Assembly (NCBI GenBank): GCA_036510225.1
Contig: DATCEH010000092.1
Span: 1 to 64,000, forward strand
Length of the DNA: 64,000 nt
DNA from: Palsa-513 sp036510225
GTDB taxonomy: Bacteria > Actinomycetota > Thermoleophilia > Solirubrobacterales > Solirubrobacteraceae
Direction: 5' to 3'
The notes beneath the pieces are model-generated. The model was not told where the DNA came from and did no database searches. It was given only the letters and a program-made list of their open reading frames with translations. This document shows positions 1-7,772 of the stretch, in pieces; within the stretch, counting starts at the first letter, position 1, and every line of letters begins with the position of its first letter. A program made the translations under genes and the position numbers.

Positions 1-196
1 CGGCGCCGAGCCGGTACCCGCCGGCGACCCCGGGGGTCGCCGCGACCGGATAGCCGAGCCGGCGCAGCCGGTCGATGTCCCTGCGAACTGTCCGGACGCC
101 GACCTCGAGTCGATCGGCCAGCTCCCGGCCGGACCAGTCACGCCGGGCCTGGAGCAGGGACAGGAGGCTGAGAAGTCGGGCGGAGGTCACGATCAC
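1..196 (-). CDS. WYL/YafY-type transcriptional regulator, N-terminal part
   Basis: This is the N-terminal DNA-binding part of a regulator that runs off the left edge. Read on the minus strand it gives a winged HTH with the segment ELADRLEVGVRTVRRDIDRL followed by GGYRLGA, typical of the DeoR-like HTH at the front of WYL-domain regulators. The WYL effector domain itself lies outside the window. Start codons GTG at 196 or GTG at 190 are both possible. It is divergent from the VOC gene at 314, and such regulators often sit beside a small VOC protein that they control; that control is inference. The family call rests on the HTH only. Confidence 0.75.
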   Translation of the reverse strand, partial: MIVTSARLLSLLSLLQARRDWSGRELADRLEVGVRTVRRDIDRLRRLGYPVAATPGVAGGYRLGA

Positions 197-217
197 TGAG
201 ATCAAGTCTTCCACGTA

Positions 218-240
218 TTGCGGACCGAAACTGACCGCAA
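218..240. promoter_or_regulatory. Inverted repeat in a divergent promoter, candidate operator
   Basis: TTGCGG (218-223) and CCGCAA (235-240) form a perfect 6-bp inverted repeat with an 11-nt spacer, about 20 bp upstream of the regulator start and 74 bp before the VOC gene. A second small hairpin, GCCGGC-tcc-GCCGGC, lies at 266-280. Autoregulation by the adjacent WYL regulator is inferred from position only. Confidence 0.35.
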
Positions 241-313
241 GGCGGCATAGGCTGATTTTTATAGGGCCGGCTCCGCCGGCTGGGTTAACCGCAACAAGGA
301 GAGGAACCACACG

Positions 314-682
314 ATGGATTGCAAGCTCGAGCTCGTGGTGCTCCCGGTGTCCGACGTCGACCGTGCGAAGGCGTTCTACGCAGACCAGGCCGGCTTCCAC
401 GTCGACATGGACCAGGTCGTCAACGACGAGGTGCACTTCATCCAGCTGACGCCGGCCGGCTCAGCCTGCTCGATCGCGTTCGGCAAGGGCCTGACCGACG
501 CCGAGCCGGGTTCGGTCAAGGGCCTGCAGGTCGTGGTCACCGACATCCAGGCCGCGCACGACGAGCTGGCCGGAAAGAGCATCGACGTGAGCGACGTCGA
601 GGTCTTCCCGTGGGGATCGTTCGTCTACTTCAACGACCCCGACGGCAACCGCTGGTCGGTCCAGCAGATGATCGCCCGCTGA
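314..682 (+). CDS. VOC (glyoxalase/bleomycin-resistance fold) family protein
   Basis: This 122-residue single-domain protein has the betaalphabetabetabeta VOC layout. It opens with LPVSDVDRAKAFYADQAGF and ends with YFNDPDGNRWSVQQM, the usual paired-module ends. It is expected to be cytoplasmic and dimeric. The family includes metal-dependent lyases, dioxygenases and resistance proteins, and the substrate cannot be read from sequence. The ATG at 314 follows a purine-rich AAGGAGAGG ribosome site about 10 nt upstream. It is divergent from a WYL-type regulator, which suggests it is an inducible gene. Confidence 0.85.
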   Translation: MDCKLELVVLPVSDVDRAKAFYADQAGFHVDMDQVVNDEVHFIQLTPAGSACSIAFGKGLTDAEPGSVKGLQVVVTDIQAAHDELAGKSIDVSDVEVFPWGSFVYFNDPDGNRWSVQQMIAR

Positions 683-894
683 CCCCGACGGCCGCGTCTC
701 GGCCGCGCAGGCAGCAGATCGCCGACTCCAACCGTCCGGCCGGCCTCGAGGCCTTGCTCGAGCCTCCCATGGATCCCCGGCTTGTCGGCTGGAGCGCGCT
801 CGCCCGGGTGAATCCGTCCGGCGCCCGTGAGCCTGACACTCGCCGAGGCCGGTGGGCCCGGCGCTGGGAAGCTCGGCGGTCGCTGGGATCTCAG

Positions 895-1146
895 CTACAC
901 GTGAATCAGCTCGAGGTGCGTTCCGGTCGCCTCGGCCAGCGAACCGAGGTCTCCAGTGTCCGACGTCAGTAGGAGGTCACCGTCCACGGCGAGTAGGACG
1001 AGCGCGGCGTCTACGGCGTCAAGCAGTCGTGCGAGTAGGGCTCGCGGGGCTCCGCCCCGCCAGACCTGACCGACGACCCCGGCGTGGGTAGTCGGCACGC
1101 GGCCGGCGCGTCGCCCGGCTTTGAGTTCGGCGCCGCCCAAGAGTAC
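895..1146 (-). pseudogene. Remnant of a PIN-domain (VapC-like) toxin
   Basis: The minus strand encodes a piece resembling the middle of small PIN-domain RNases (VPTTHAGVVGQVWRGG) joined directly to a good C-terminal piece (DAVDAALVLLAVDGDLLLTSD, then ELIHV before the stop). In intact members about 35-40 residues separate these pieces, and an N-terminal segment carries the first catalytic Asp. Both are missing, so an internal in-frame deletion near 1017 and an N-terminal loss are inferred. No antitoxin gene is visible. The reading frame runs into the neighbouring tRNA gene, so the apparent upstream codons are not meaningful. Bases 683-894 between the VOC gene and this remnant hold nothing I can identify. 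Confidence 0.55.
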
Positions 1147-1210
1147 GGACGCGCGGCGAGGGCACCGGCCAAACCCGGGTTCGGACGCCACCCGGAGATC
1201 GACGGCCGAA

Positions 1211-1299
1211 CGGAGAGGGAGGGATTCGAACCCTCGATGGAGTTTAACCCCCATACTCGCTTAGCAGGCGAGTGCCTTCAGCCACTCGGCCACCTCTCC
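1211..1299 (-). tRNA. tRNA-Ser (anticodon GCU)
   Basis: This 89-nt class II tRNA folds as a cloverleaf. The acceptor GGAGAGG pairs with CCTCTCC and the discriminator is G. The anticodon arm CTCGC-CTGCTAA-GCGAG gives GCU, which reads AGC/AGU. A long variable arm follows, then the T arm GGGTTCGAATCCC. The 3' CCA is not encoded. It is divergent from a second tRNA-Ser at 1423 and about 5 kb from serS. Confidence 0.95.
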
Positions 1300-1422
1300 G
1301 GAGCCGGCCAGTCTAGACGCTCGACGGCCGCCCAAGGCGCTCGCCGCCGGCGATCGCCGGCCCGACCGACCGACGATTGATTTCTCCGGATTGCCGAGTC
1401 CCTAGCATGCACGAGCGAACCC

Positions 1423-1511
1423 GGAGGGGTGGCAGAGCGGTTGAATGCGACGGTCTTGAAAACCGTTGACGGCGGCAACGTCGTCCGAGGGTTCGAATCC
1501 CTCCCCCTCCG
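1423..1511 (+). tRNA. tRNA-Ser (anticodon UGA)
   Basis: This 89-nt class II tRNA has acceptor GGAGGGG paired with CCCCTCC and discriminator G. The anticodon stem-loop ACGGT-CTTGAAA-ACCGT gives UGA, which reads UCN codons, chiefly UCA. It has a long variable arm, a canonical T arm and no encoded CCA. The 123-nt spacer to the minus-strand tRNA-Ser(GCU) must hold both promoters. Confidence 0.95.
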
Positions 1512-2243
1512 TCCGGCTTCGAGACCAGTGCGCCGCGCGACGGCTTTGCAAAGAGCTGGCGGGTCGCAGGGGCGAGGCCGTGAGCAAACTCGGCCGGAAG
1601 GTTGACACGGAGGTCCCCATGACCGTTGCCATACGTGTCCGGGAGTCGGACGAGACCTCTACGGGGCGTCGAGGGTTCGCACGTCGTCCCGCTGTTCCCG
1701 TCCGGCTCGCGAATCAGTCTGCCGGCCGCCGTCATCGTGCGTGGTGGCCTAGCGCTCGCCACGCGCGAGCTTGTCCGGGCGCCGGGATCGGCCGTTTCGG
1801 TGCCGCCGGTTCGCGACGTACGGTCCAAGCGTGCCGACCGTCGAGGAAGCCGCGAGCCTCGTGGAACGCAGCCCTAATGCCTTGATCTCGGCCAAGCTCG
1901 CAAGACGGGCGGGTCTGCCCGGCGGCGTCGTCTGCCGGTGCAGCGGCTCGCGGTGACACCTGCTCGGCGAGCAGCGGCTCGCGGTGACACCTGCTCGGCG
2001 AGTTGCCGCTCCCCGCTACCCCGCCCGACCGCGTGTTGCTTCATCTCCGCGAGCGCCGCCTCCCGACCGTGCTCGACGGCTCCCGAGTCGATCTCGATCC
2101 TCGTGCGGTCGTCGGGGTCCTAGCCGACCGGCAGGAAGCCGCGGCCCCCGGACCGCTCCAGCCCGGTGCACGCGTCGCCGTCTCATCGGTGGGCCGGCTC
2201 CCGCCCGTTCGAAGGGGTCGCGTCGACGCCGGTCCGCCGGTAC
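1512..2243. other. Gene-poor region downstream of tRNA-Ser
   Basis: No open frame in these 730 bp has recognisable motifs, a convincing ribosome site or the codon bias of the neighbours, and the frames on both strands look like GC-driven noise. The only clear structure is the 31-bp tandem duplication at 1941-2002. Its position just 3' of a tRNA would fit an old integration scar, but no integrase or duplicated tRNA 3' end is seen. Confidence 0.5.
1941..2002. repeat. Perfect 31-bp tandem duplication
   Basis: A 31-bp unit beginning CAGCGGCTCGCGGTGACACC occurs twice back to back without mismatch (1941-1971 and 1972-2002). It lies in the non-coding stretch between tRNA-Ser and the PPK2 gene. The perfect identity suggests a recent slippage or duplication. 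Confidence 0.9.
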
Positions 2244-2271
2244 TTGCAACCCGCGCCGATCGGAGGACAAT
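2244..2271 (+). promoter_or_regulatory. Probable sigma-70-type promoter of the PPK2 gene
   Basis: TTGCAA (2244-2249) and GACAAT (2266-2271) are spaced by 16 bp. The predicted start of transcription is near 2278, leaving a 5' leader of about 8 nt before the ATG at 2286. Confidence 0.5.
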
Positions 2272-2285
2272 CCTCGTCAAGTCCG

Positions 2286-3098
2286 ATGCCCGACGCCGAA
2301 TCCGCCAGCCCCAAGCCCAAGCCCAAGCTCGACCGGGCGACCTTCGACAAGGAGCTCGAGCGCCTCCAGCGCGAGCTGGTGATCCTCCAGGAGTACGTCA
2401 AGGCCAAGGGCCTCAAGGTCGTCGTCATCTTCGAGGGCCGCGACGCCGCCGGCAAGGGCGGTGCGATCAAGCGGATCACCGAGCGGACCAGCAGCCGCGC
2501 CTGGCGGATCGCCGCCCTCGCCACGCCGACCGAGCGCGAGCGGACCCAGTGGTACTTCCAGCGCTACGTCGCCCACCTCCCCGCGGCCGGCGAGGTCGTC
2601 CTCTTCGACCGCTCCTGGTACAACCGGGCCGGCGTCGAGCGGGTCATGGGCTTCTGCACCGACGACGAGTACCAGGAGTTCATGCGCTCGTGCCCCGAGT
2701 TCGAGCGGATGCTCGTCCGCTCGGGGATCATCCTCATCAAGTACTGGTTCTCCGTCTCCGACGACGAGCAGGAGCGCCGCTTTCGCGCTCGCGTCAAGGA
2801 CCCGATGCGACGCTGGAAACTCAGCCCGATGGACCTCAAGTCCCGCGAGCTCTGGGTCGACTACTCCCGCGCCAAGGACGACATGTTCGCCCACACCGAC
2901 ATCAAGCAGGCCCCCTGGTTCGTCGTCGACGCCGACGACAAGCGCCGCGCCCGGCTCAACTGCATCAGCCACCTGCTCTCGATGATCCCCTACGAGAACG
3001 TCATCCCCCCTCCCCTCGAGCTTCCCAAGCGCCAGGGCGACGACCACTACGTCCGGCCGCCGATCACCGATCAGACCTTCGTCCCCGAGGTCTACTGA
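2286..3098 (+). CDS. ppk2: Polyphosphate kinase 2 family protein
   Basis: This 270-residue cytoplasmic kinase transfers phosphate between polyphosphate and nucleotides. Walker A GRDAAGKGG is at residues 51-59. The Walker B/lid region FDRSWYNRAGVERVMGF (from about 108) and the helix KLSPMDLKSRELW are hallmarks of the PPK2 fold, and the length is typical of single-domain enzymes. The ATG at 2286 is chosen over upstream in-frame codons because it matches the family N-terminus and lies just behind a promoter-like sequence. Whether it acts on AMP, ADP or GDP (class I, II or III) cannot be decided by eye. Confidence 0.92.
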   Translation: MPDAESASPKPKPKLDRATFDKELERLQRELVILQEYVKAKGLKVVVIFEGRDAAGKGGAIKRITERTSSRAWRIAALATPTERERTQWYFQRYVAHLPAAGEVVLFDRSWYNRAGVERVMGFCTDDEYQEFMRSCPEFERMLVRSGIILIKYWFSVSDDEQERRFRARVKDPMRRWKLSPMDLKSRELWVDYSRAKDDMFAHTDIKQAPWFVVDADDKRRARLNCISHLLSMIPYENVIPPPLELPKRQGDDHYVRPPITDQTFVPEVY

Positions 3099-3111
3099 CC
3101 CTCCCGGCCGG

Positions 3112-3117
3112 TATCAT
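3112..3117 (+). promoter_or_regulatory. -10-like box before the leader ORF of the glycosyltransferase gene
   Basis: TATCAT lies 8 nt before a GTG at 3126, which would make the leader ORF nearly leaderless. It is 14 bp beyond the PPK2 stop, so the glycosyltransferase probably has its own transcript. No convincing -35 is seen. Confidence 0.4.
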
Positions 3118-3125
3118 CACCCCCC

Positions 3126-3212
3126 GTGACGGGCGGCGACCTGCCGGGGGACTCAGAGCGTTCGCCGACCTACTCGGCTCACCGCCGACCACGTGACTCG
3201 GTGCCGGCGTGA
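3126..3212 (+). CDS. 28-codon leader micro-ORF coupled to the glycosyltransferase gene
   Basis: The ORF starts GTG 8 nt behind a TATCAT box, encodes 28 residues beginning MTGGDLPGDSERSP, and ends with TGA at 3210-3212. That stop overlaps the GTG start of the next gene at 3209 as GTGA. It has no similarity that I recognise and no hydrophobic segment. The arrangement suggests ribosomes reach the glycosyltransferase start by termination-reinitiation. It may be only a translated spacer. Confidence 0.4.
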   Translation: MTGGDLPGDSERSPTYSAHRRPRDSVPA

Positions 3213-5098
3213 CCCCCATCCAGCTGCCCCGCGACCCGATCGCCCCCGCCGGCCCCCGGTCGAGTCCCGGCCCCTGGCGGGTCCGCTTCGTCCAGACAGC
3301 CGATCGCCCCGGCGTCCGCTGGGTCCTCGTCCTCTACGTCCCGGTCGCCCTGGCCTACCTCCTCTGGCTGGCCTTCGCCGTCCGCTGGACCGCCTGGTCC
3401 GGCCCGGTGATGTTCACGGTGATCTCCGCGGACGTCCTCACGAACATCGCCTTTCTCTGGATGACCCGGACGATTCTCGTCCCGATCCACCGACCCAGCT
3501 CCCTCGACCGGATCGTCGACGTCCTGATCACCACCCGCAACGAGCCGATCCCCGTCGTCGAGCAGACGATCCGCGGGGCCCTGGCCGTCCGCGGGATCCG
3601 CGATGTCCTCGTCCTCGACGACGGCGACCGCCCAGAGCTCGCCGTCCTCGCCGGCCGGCTCGGCGCAATCCACCTCGCCCGGCGCGAAAGCGTCGACGCG
3701 AAGGCCGGGAACCTGAACTTCGGCCTCCGGCACACCGACGCCGAGTTCCTGATGATCCTCGACGCCGACCACGTACCCCAGCCACAGTTCCTCGAGCGGA
3801 CGCTCGGCTACCTCGACGACCCGTCGATCGCCGTCGTCCAGACGCCCCAGGCCTACTACAACGAGTCCTTCCTCTTCCGCCGCGGCTGGAGCGCGAACGA
3901 CATGTTCTACAACTGCATCCAGCCCGCCAAGAACCGCAGCAACGCGGCCTTCTTCGTCGGGACCAGCGCCGTCCTCCGCCGGCGGGCGATCGACGCCGTC
4001 GGAGGCTTCGCGACGACGACCGCGACCGAGGACATCCACACCGCCCTGCGCATGCACGCCCGCGGCTGGGGATCCGTCTTCGTACCCGAGGTCCTCGCCG
4101 CCGGCCTCGAGGTCGAGAGCCTCCGCGAGCTCTACCAGCAGCGCCGCCGCTGGGCCGCCGGCTCGATGGGACTCCTCCTGCGCTCGTCCGACTCCCCACT
4201 CTGGACGCGCGGCCTGACCCTTGCCCAGCGCGTCAGCTACACGTCGAGCATGCTCGGCCACCAGCAGGGCACCCAGCGCCTCGCCGTCCAGCTCCTCCCG
4301 ATCGCCTGCACCCTGACGCTCACCGCGCCGTTCACCGGCCGGCCCGTCGTTTTCCTCGCGATCACGATCGCCTTCGTCGCCGTCAACTGGTCCTCCGTCT
4401 GGATGCACGCCCGCGGGACCTTCCATCCCCTCCACACCGAGGGCAGCCAGCTTGCGACCTGCTTCTCGAACATCGCCGGTCTCTTCTCCGCCTTCATGCC
4501 ACACGAGCGCTTCCGGCCGACCCGCAAGAACGCCCGCCGCGACGAGCACTCCTTCGTCAAGGTCGCACTCTGGGGAATCGTCGCCCTCGCCCTCGCCGCC
4601 CTGATCCGCGACGCGAGCATATTCCTCGGCCGCGGCGGCCCGGCCGAGCCCCTGGCGATCGGTTGTGCGATCTTCATCACGCTCAACCTCCTCGTCCTCC
4701 TCGACTTCCTCCTCCCCCTCCGGGCCTACGAGCGTCGCGCGGCCGCCGGCGACGCCACGCCCGCCAGGCGGATCTCCACCCGCCCCCACCCGGTCGCGAT
4801 CGCCACGCTCGTCGTCCCGCTCCTCCTCGCCGGCGGCGCAGCCGTCGCCCCGGCCGCGATCTCAGTCGAGCGACACTTCCCGGCGCCCCGCTCGTCACCC
4901 GTGCAGGCCGCCGGGCATCACGCGCTTGACCTCAGCAACCTCGAGCGCCCGCCGGCGCCGGCCGGGCCGACGTGTGGCCGGATCGGCGACGGCTTCGGAC
5001 CCCGGCTGGTCGTTCTCGGCGAGCCGTACCGCTCCTGCGACCGGTTCCCCGCCGCGGCCATCCCGAACGCACCCGGCGCCCGGCCGATCATCGGCTGA
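3209..5098 (+). CDS. Membrane glycosyltransferase family 2, cellulose-synthase-like
   Basis: This 629-residue inner-membrane processive glycosyltransferase would build and export a beta-linked polysaccharide from a UDP-sugar. Two membrane helices (about 38-58 and 64-86) precede the catalytic domain. That domain has DDGD (137-140), DADH (185-188), TED (273-275) and QQRRRW (310-315), matching the D, DxD, TED, QxxRW signature of BcsA-like enzymes. Several more helices follow, then a tail of about 70 residues with two Cys. No PilZ domain or BcsB partner is seen, so the name bcsA is not used. The GTG start is coupled to a leader ORF. The downstream neighbour is a secreted N/Q-rich repeat protein, so an envelope or matrix role is plausible. 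Confidence 0.85.
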   Translation: MTPIQLPRDPIAPAGPRSSPGPWRVRFVQTADRPGVRWVLVLYVPVALAYLLWLAFAVRWTAWSGPVMFTVISADVLTNIAFLWMTRTILVPIHRPSSLDRIVDVLITTRNEPIPVVEQTIRGALAVRGIRDVLVLDDGDRPELAVLAGRLGAIHLARRESVDAKAGNLNFGLRHTDAEFLMILDADHVPQPQFLERTLGYLDDPSIAVVQTPQAYYNESFLFRRGWSANDMFYNCIQPAKNRSNAAFFVGTSAVLRRRAIDAVGGFATTTATEDIHTALRMHARGWGSVFVPEVLAAGLEVESLRELYQQRRRWAAGSMGLLLRSSDSPLWTRGLTLAQRVSYTSSMLGHQQGTQRLAVQLLPIACTLTLTAPFTGRPVVFLAITIAFVAVNWSSVWMHARGTFHPLHTEGSQLATCFSNIAGLFSAFMPHERFRPTRKNARRDEHSFVKVALWGIVALALAALIRDASIFLGRGGPAEPLAIGCAIFITLNLLVLLDFLLPLRAYERRAAAGDATPARRISTRPHPVAIATLVVPLLLAGGAAVAPAAISVERHFPAPRSSPVQAAGHHALDLSNLERPPAPAGPTCGRIGDGFGPRLVVLGEPYRSCDRFPAAAIPNAPGARPIIG

Positions 5099-5186
5099 CG
5101 ACTGACCCGACGCCGACCGGCCGCTGAGCACTGACGCCCGGGCCGATCAGCAGCTGACCGCTGACGACCCGTGGTCGCCGACCGGC

Positions 5187-5753
5187 TCAGCCGCCGAGGA
5201 TCACCTGCGCGGAGATCACCGCGTTCAGCGAGTTCTGGTTCGAGCTCCCGCCCGTCCTGCCGGTGAACAACACGCCCCCGCCCTTCGTGCTCGACAGCAG
5301 CTGGCTCGAGTTCACACCCTGATCGTCGGCCTGGTTCGTCGTCCCGATGATCGCGTCCCCGTCCTGCGGCGCGATGATCTCCGCGCTGACCGCCAGGTTC
5401 GTCGAGTTCTGGTGACCCTTCTTCGCCCCCTGCGCGCTGTTGATCCCCTGCGCGTTGTTCTGCGCCGCGTCCCCGACCACCGTGCCGGTCGCCGCCGGCG
5501 AGATCGCCTCGACGCCGACGCCGATGTTCGTCGAATTCTGCGACTCCGACCCCTTCGACGAACCGTCCACGAACTTGATCCCCGGCGCGCTGTACCCCGG
5601 TCCACCGGCCGTCTGGACGCCGGCCTGCGTGCTGTTGACCCCCTGATCGCCGTTCTGGTCGTACTGGCCGATCATCGTGTCGCCGAGCGCCAGACCCGGC
5701 AGTCCAAGAGCGACTCCACCAGCAACGGCACATGCCAGCCCGCGTACCCTCAT
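5187..5753 (-). CDS. Secreted protein with three N/Q-rich repeats
   Basis: This 188-residue protein has a signal peptide (MRVRGLACAVAGGVALGLPG, cut near residue 23) followed by three degenerate repeats. Each repeat contains a Q-x-x-x-QG(V/I)NS-x-Q segment (DQGVNSTQ, AQGINSAQ, DQGVNSSQ) and then a (S/H)QNS/NQNS-x-N segment running into alternating small and hydrophobic residues (QNSTNIGVGVEAI, QNSTNLAVSAEII, QNSLNAVISAQVI). No catalytic motif or Cys is present. The pattern recalls beta-solenoid or curlin-like proteins, but I cannot assign a family. The ATG at 5753 follows GAGGAG. It is convergent with the polysaccharide synthase gene. Confidence 0.7.
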   Translation of the reverse strand: MRVRGLACAVAGGVALGLPGLALGDTMIGQYDQNGDQGVNSTQAGVQTAGGPGYSAPGIKFVDGSSKGSESQNSTNIGVGVEAISPAATGTVVGDAAQNNAQGINSAQGAKKGHQNSTNLAVSAEIIAPQDGDAIIGTTNQADDQGVNSSQLLSSTKGGGVLFTGRTGGSSNQNSLNAVISAQVILGG

Positions 5754-5912
5754 ACCGACTCCTCGATCGATCTCCTGAGCAAGTGCCCAGCCCATGCCAG
5801 CCGATGACACCACCGACCCGGCTGAGATTAACCTCCCCGGGGCGCTCCGATCGAGTCGATCACCGGTCGCTAACAAAGCTCGACGGTCGCCGATCCGGCG
5901 ACTCGCGCCAGC

Positions 5913-6347
5913 TCAGACGTGACGGGCCGCCCCGACCATCGCCCGCCCCGGGCCCCGGGCCGAGACGATCATCCCCGACGCGGTCTCCCGCTCACCCTCG
6001 TTCGGCCGCCACGGCACCTCGAACGGCGTCACCCGCGCCGGCGCCCCAGTCCGCCGTGCCGCCGCCACGATCTCAGTCGCCGCGGCCGCCGCCGCATCCC
6101 GCGCACCCCATGTCAGGAGCTTCCCGCCCGGCCGGATCGCCTCCTCCCGGCAGAACTCCGCGGGAACCCCGTCCTCCATGTGGCGGACCGTCCACCCCCG
6201 CGGCCGGTCACCCACATCCCAGCCGGTGTCGGCGTCGAAGAATCCCTCGGCGACCACGGCGTCCCCAACCAGTAAGCGGAACCGCCAATCCGGCTCGGTC
6301 GGGTCACTCTCGACCCTGATCCGCTCGATCGCCTCGGATTCCAACAT
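5913..6347 (-). CDS. Conserved-looking hypothetical protein
   Basis: This 144-residue soluble protein has no recognised motif. It begins MLESEAIERIRVESDP, has an acidic N-terminal half with FRLLVGDAVVAEGFFDADTG and an alanine-rich C-terminal half. ATG at 6347 is chosen because AAGGAG stands 7 nt upstream. The GC pattern and codon use match its neighbours, so it is probably a real gene. It lies downstream of serS on the same strand with a gap of 121 bp. Confidence 0.6.
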   Translation of the reverse strand: MLESEAIERIRVESDPTEPDWRFRLLVGDAVVAEGFFDADTGWDVGDRPRGWTVRHMEDGVPAEFCREEAIRPGGKLLTWGARDAAAAAATEIVAAARRTGAPARVTPFEVPWRPNEGERETASGMIVSARGPGRAMVGAARHV

Positions 6348-6468
6348 CTGGCTCTCCTTGACTCTGTCCGCTCTGCCAGCCCGGGCCGGCTGCTGTTGGA
6401 GAAAATCTAGGGGTCGGTCCGGCGGCAATAAAAGTGGGCCGCCAAAGAATTCGCCGGAGGATGCGGGA

Positions 6469-7722
6469 TCAACCCGAAATCGCGTCGATCCTGGCCGGCG
6501 CTCCGTAGGGCAGCAGGACCTCCGGCAGGACTACCCCGCCCGCCTCGTCCTGGCCGTTCTCCAGCACCGCGATGATCGTCCGGCCGACCGCGACCGCCGT
6601 TCCGTTCAGCGTATGGAGCGTCTCCGGCCGTCCGCCGTCCGTCCGTCGCATCCGGATCCCCAGCCGTCTGGCCTGGTAGTCCGTCGTGTTCGAACACGAC
6701 GTCAGCTCCCTGTAGCCAGCCTGCCCCGGCAGCCACGCCTCGAGGTCGTACTTCTTGGCTGCCGACGACCCCAGGTCGTCGACCGCGATGTTCACGACCC
6801 GGTACGGAATCCCCAGCTCCCCGAGCAGCTGCTCCTCGATCGAGAGGATCCGCTCATGCTCGGCCGGCCCGTCCTCCGGCCGCGTGAACGCGAACATCTC
6901 CAGCTTGTCGAACTGGTGGACCCTGAAGATCCCCCGCGTATCCCGCCCCGCCGCGCCCGCCTCCCGCCGAAAGCACGACGAGAACCCCGCGTAGCGCAGC
7001 GGCAGCCGCTCCTCGTCGAGGATCTCGCCCGCGTGCAGCGACGCCAATGCCACCTCCGAGGTCCCCACCAGGTAGAGGTCGTCGTCCGCCAGCCGGTAGA
7101 TCTGCTGTTCGGTGTCCGGCAGGAAGCCCGTCCCGAAGAGCGCCGCCTCGCGCACGAGGACCGGCGGGATCACCGGCTCGAACCCATGCTCCGACAGCCG
7201 CCCGATCGCCCAGCTCACGAGGGCCAGCTCCAGCCTCACGAGATCGCCCTTCAGATACGCGAACCGCGACCCCGACAGCCGCGCCCCCGCCTCCATGTCG
7301 ATCAGCCCGCCCGCAAGCTCCAGATGGTCTCGCCCCGTCCGGCCGGCCTCGCCGACCTCACGCACGACCGTGTCCTGCCCGGCCGCGTCCCCGAGCGGCA
7401 GGTTCGGGAGACCGGCCAGGACCTCCCGCAACCGCTCCTCGACATCCGCCAACTCCCGGCCGAGCTGCTTCTCCCGTGCCCCGACGTCGCGCATCTCGGC
7501 GATCGCCGCCGACGTGTCCTCACCCGCCCGCTTCGCCGCCGCGATCGCCTCGCTCGCCGCGTTGCGCTCCGCCCGCAGCCGCTCCACCTCCGGCAGCAGC
7601 TCCCGCCGCCGGCGGTCGAGCTCGAGCGCCCGGTCGACGCCCTCCTCGACGCCACCCCCCCGGCGAGCCAGCGCAGCCCGCACGCGCTCCGGCTCCCGGC
7701 GGATCAGATTCACATCCAGCAC
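6469..7722 (-). CDS. serS: Seryl-tRNA synthetase
   Basis: This 417-residue class II aminoacyl-tRNA synthetase charges tRNA-Ser and tRNA-Sec with serine. The N-terminal coiled-coil arm (about 25-100) starts MLDVNLIRREPERVRAAL. Motif 2 is FSSCFRREAG with GIFRVHQFDKLEMF, and motif 3 is GTAVAVGRTIIAVLEN. The length is normal for bacteria. The start is GTG with AGGAGG about 7 nt upstream. Two tRNA-Ser genes lie 5 kb away. No T-box-like leader is evident upstream. Confidence 0.97.
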   Translation of the reverse strand: MLDVNLIRREPERVRAALARRGGGVEEGVDRALELDRRRRELLPEVERLRAERNAASEAIAAAKRAGEDTSAAIAEMRDVGAREKQLGRELADVEERLREVLAGLPNLPLGDAAGQDTVVREVGEAGRTGRDHLELAGGLIDMEAGARLSGSRFAYLKGDLVRLELALVSWAIGRLSEHGFEPVIPPVLVREAALFGTGFLPDTEQQIYRLADDDLYLVGTSEVALASLHAGEILDEERLPLRYAGFSSCFRREAGAAGRDTRGIFRVHQFDKLEMFAFTRPEDGPAEHERILSIEEQLLGELGIPYRVVNIAVDDLGSSAAKKYDLEAWLPGQAGYRELTSCSNTTDYQARRLGIRMRRTDGGRPETLHTLNGTAVAVGRTIIAVLENGQDEAGGVVLPEVLLPYGAPARIDAISG

Positions 7723-7772
7723 GACCGGACCTCCTCGGTCGGGCCAGCCCGACCCGCCCTACGTGCGTCCAC

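Noticed and set aside
1423..2243. Integrated element using tRNA-Ser as attachment site
   Set aside because: The gene-poor stretch 3' of the tRNA was suspicious, but there is no integrase, no repeat of the tRNA 3' end and no phage-like gene.
2003..3196. Long open frames overlapping the PPK2 gene in other phases and on the other strand
   Set aside because: They mirror the codon periodicity of the real gene, lack family motifs and ribosome sites, and are rich in Arg/Pro/Gly as GC-driven shadows are. The same reasoning removed hundreds of similar frames elsewhere.
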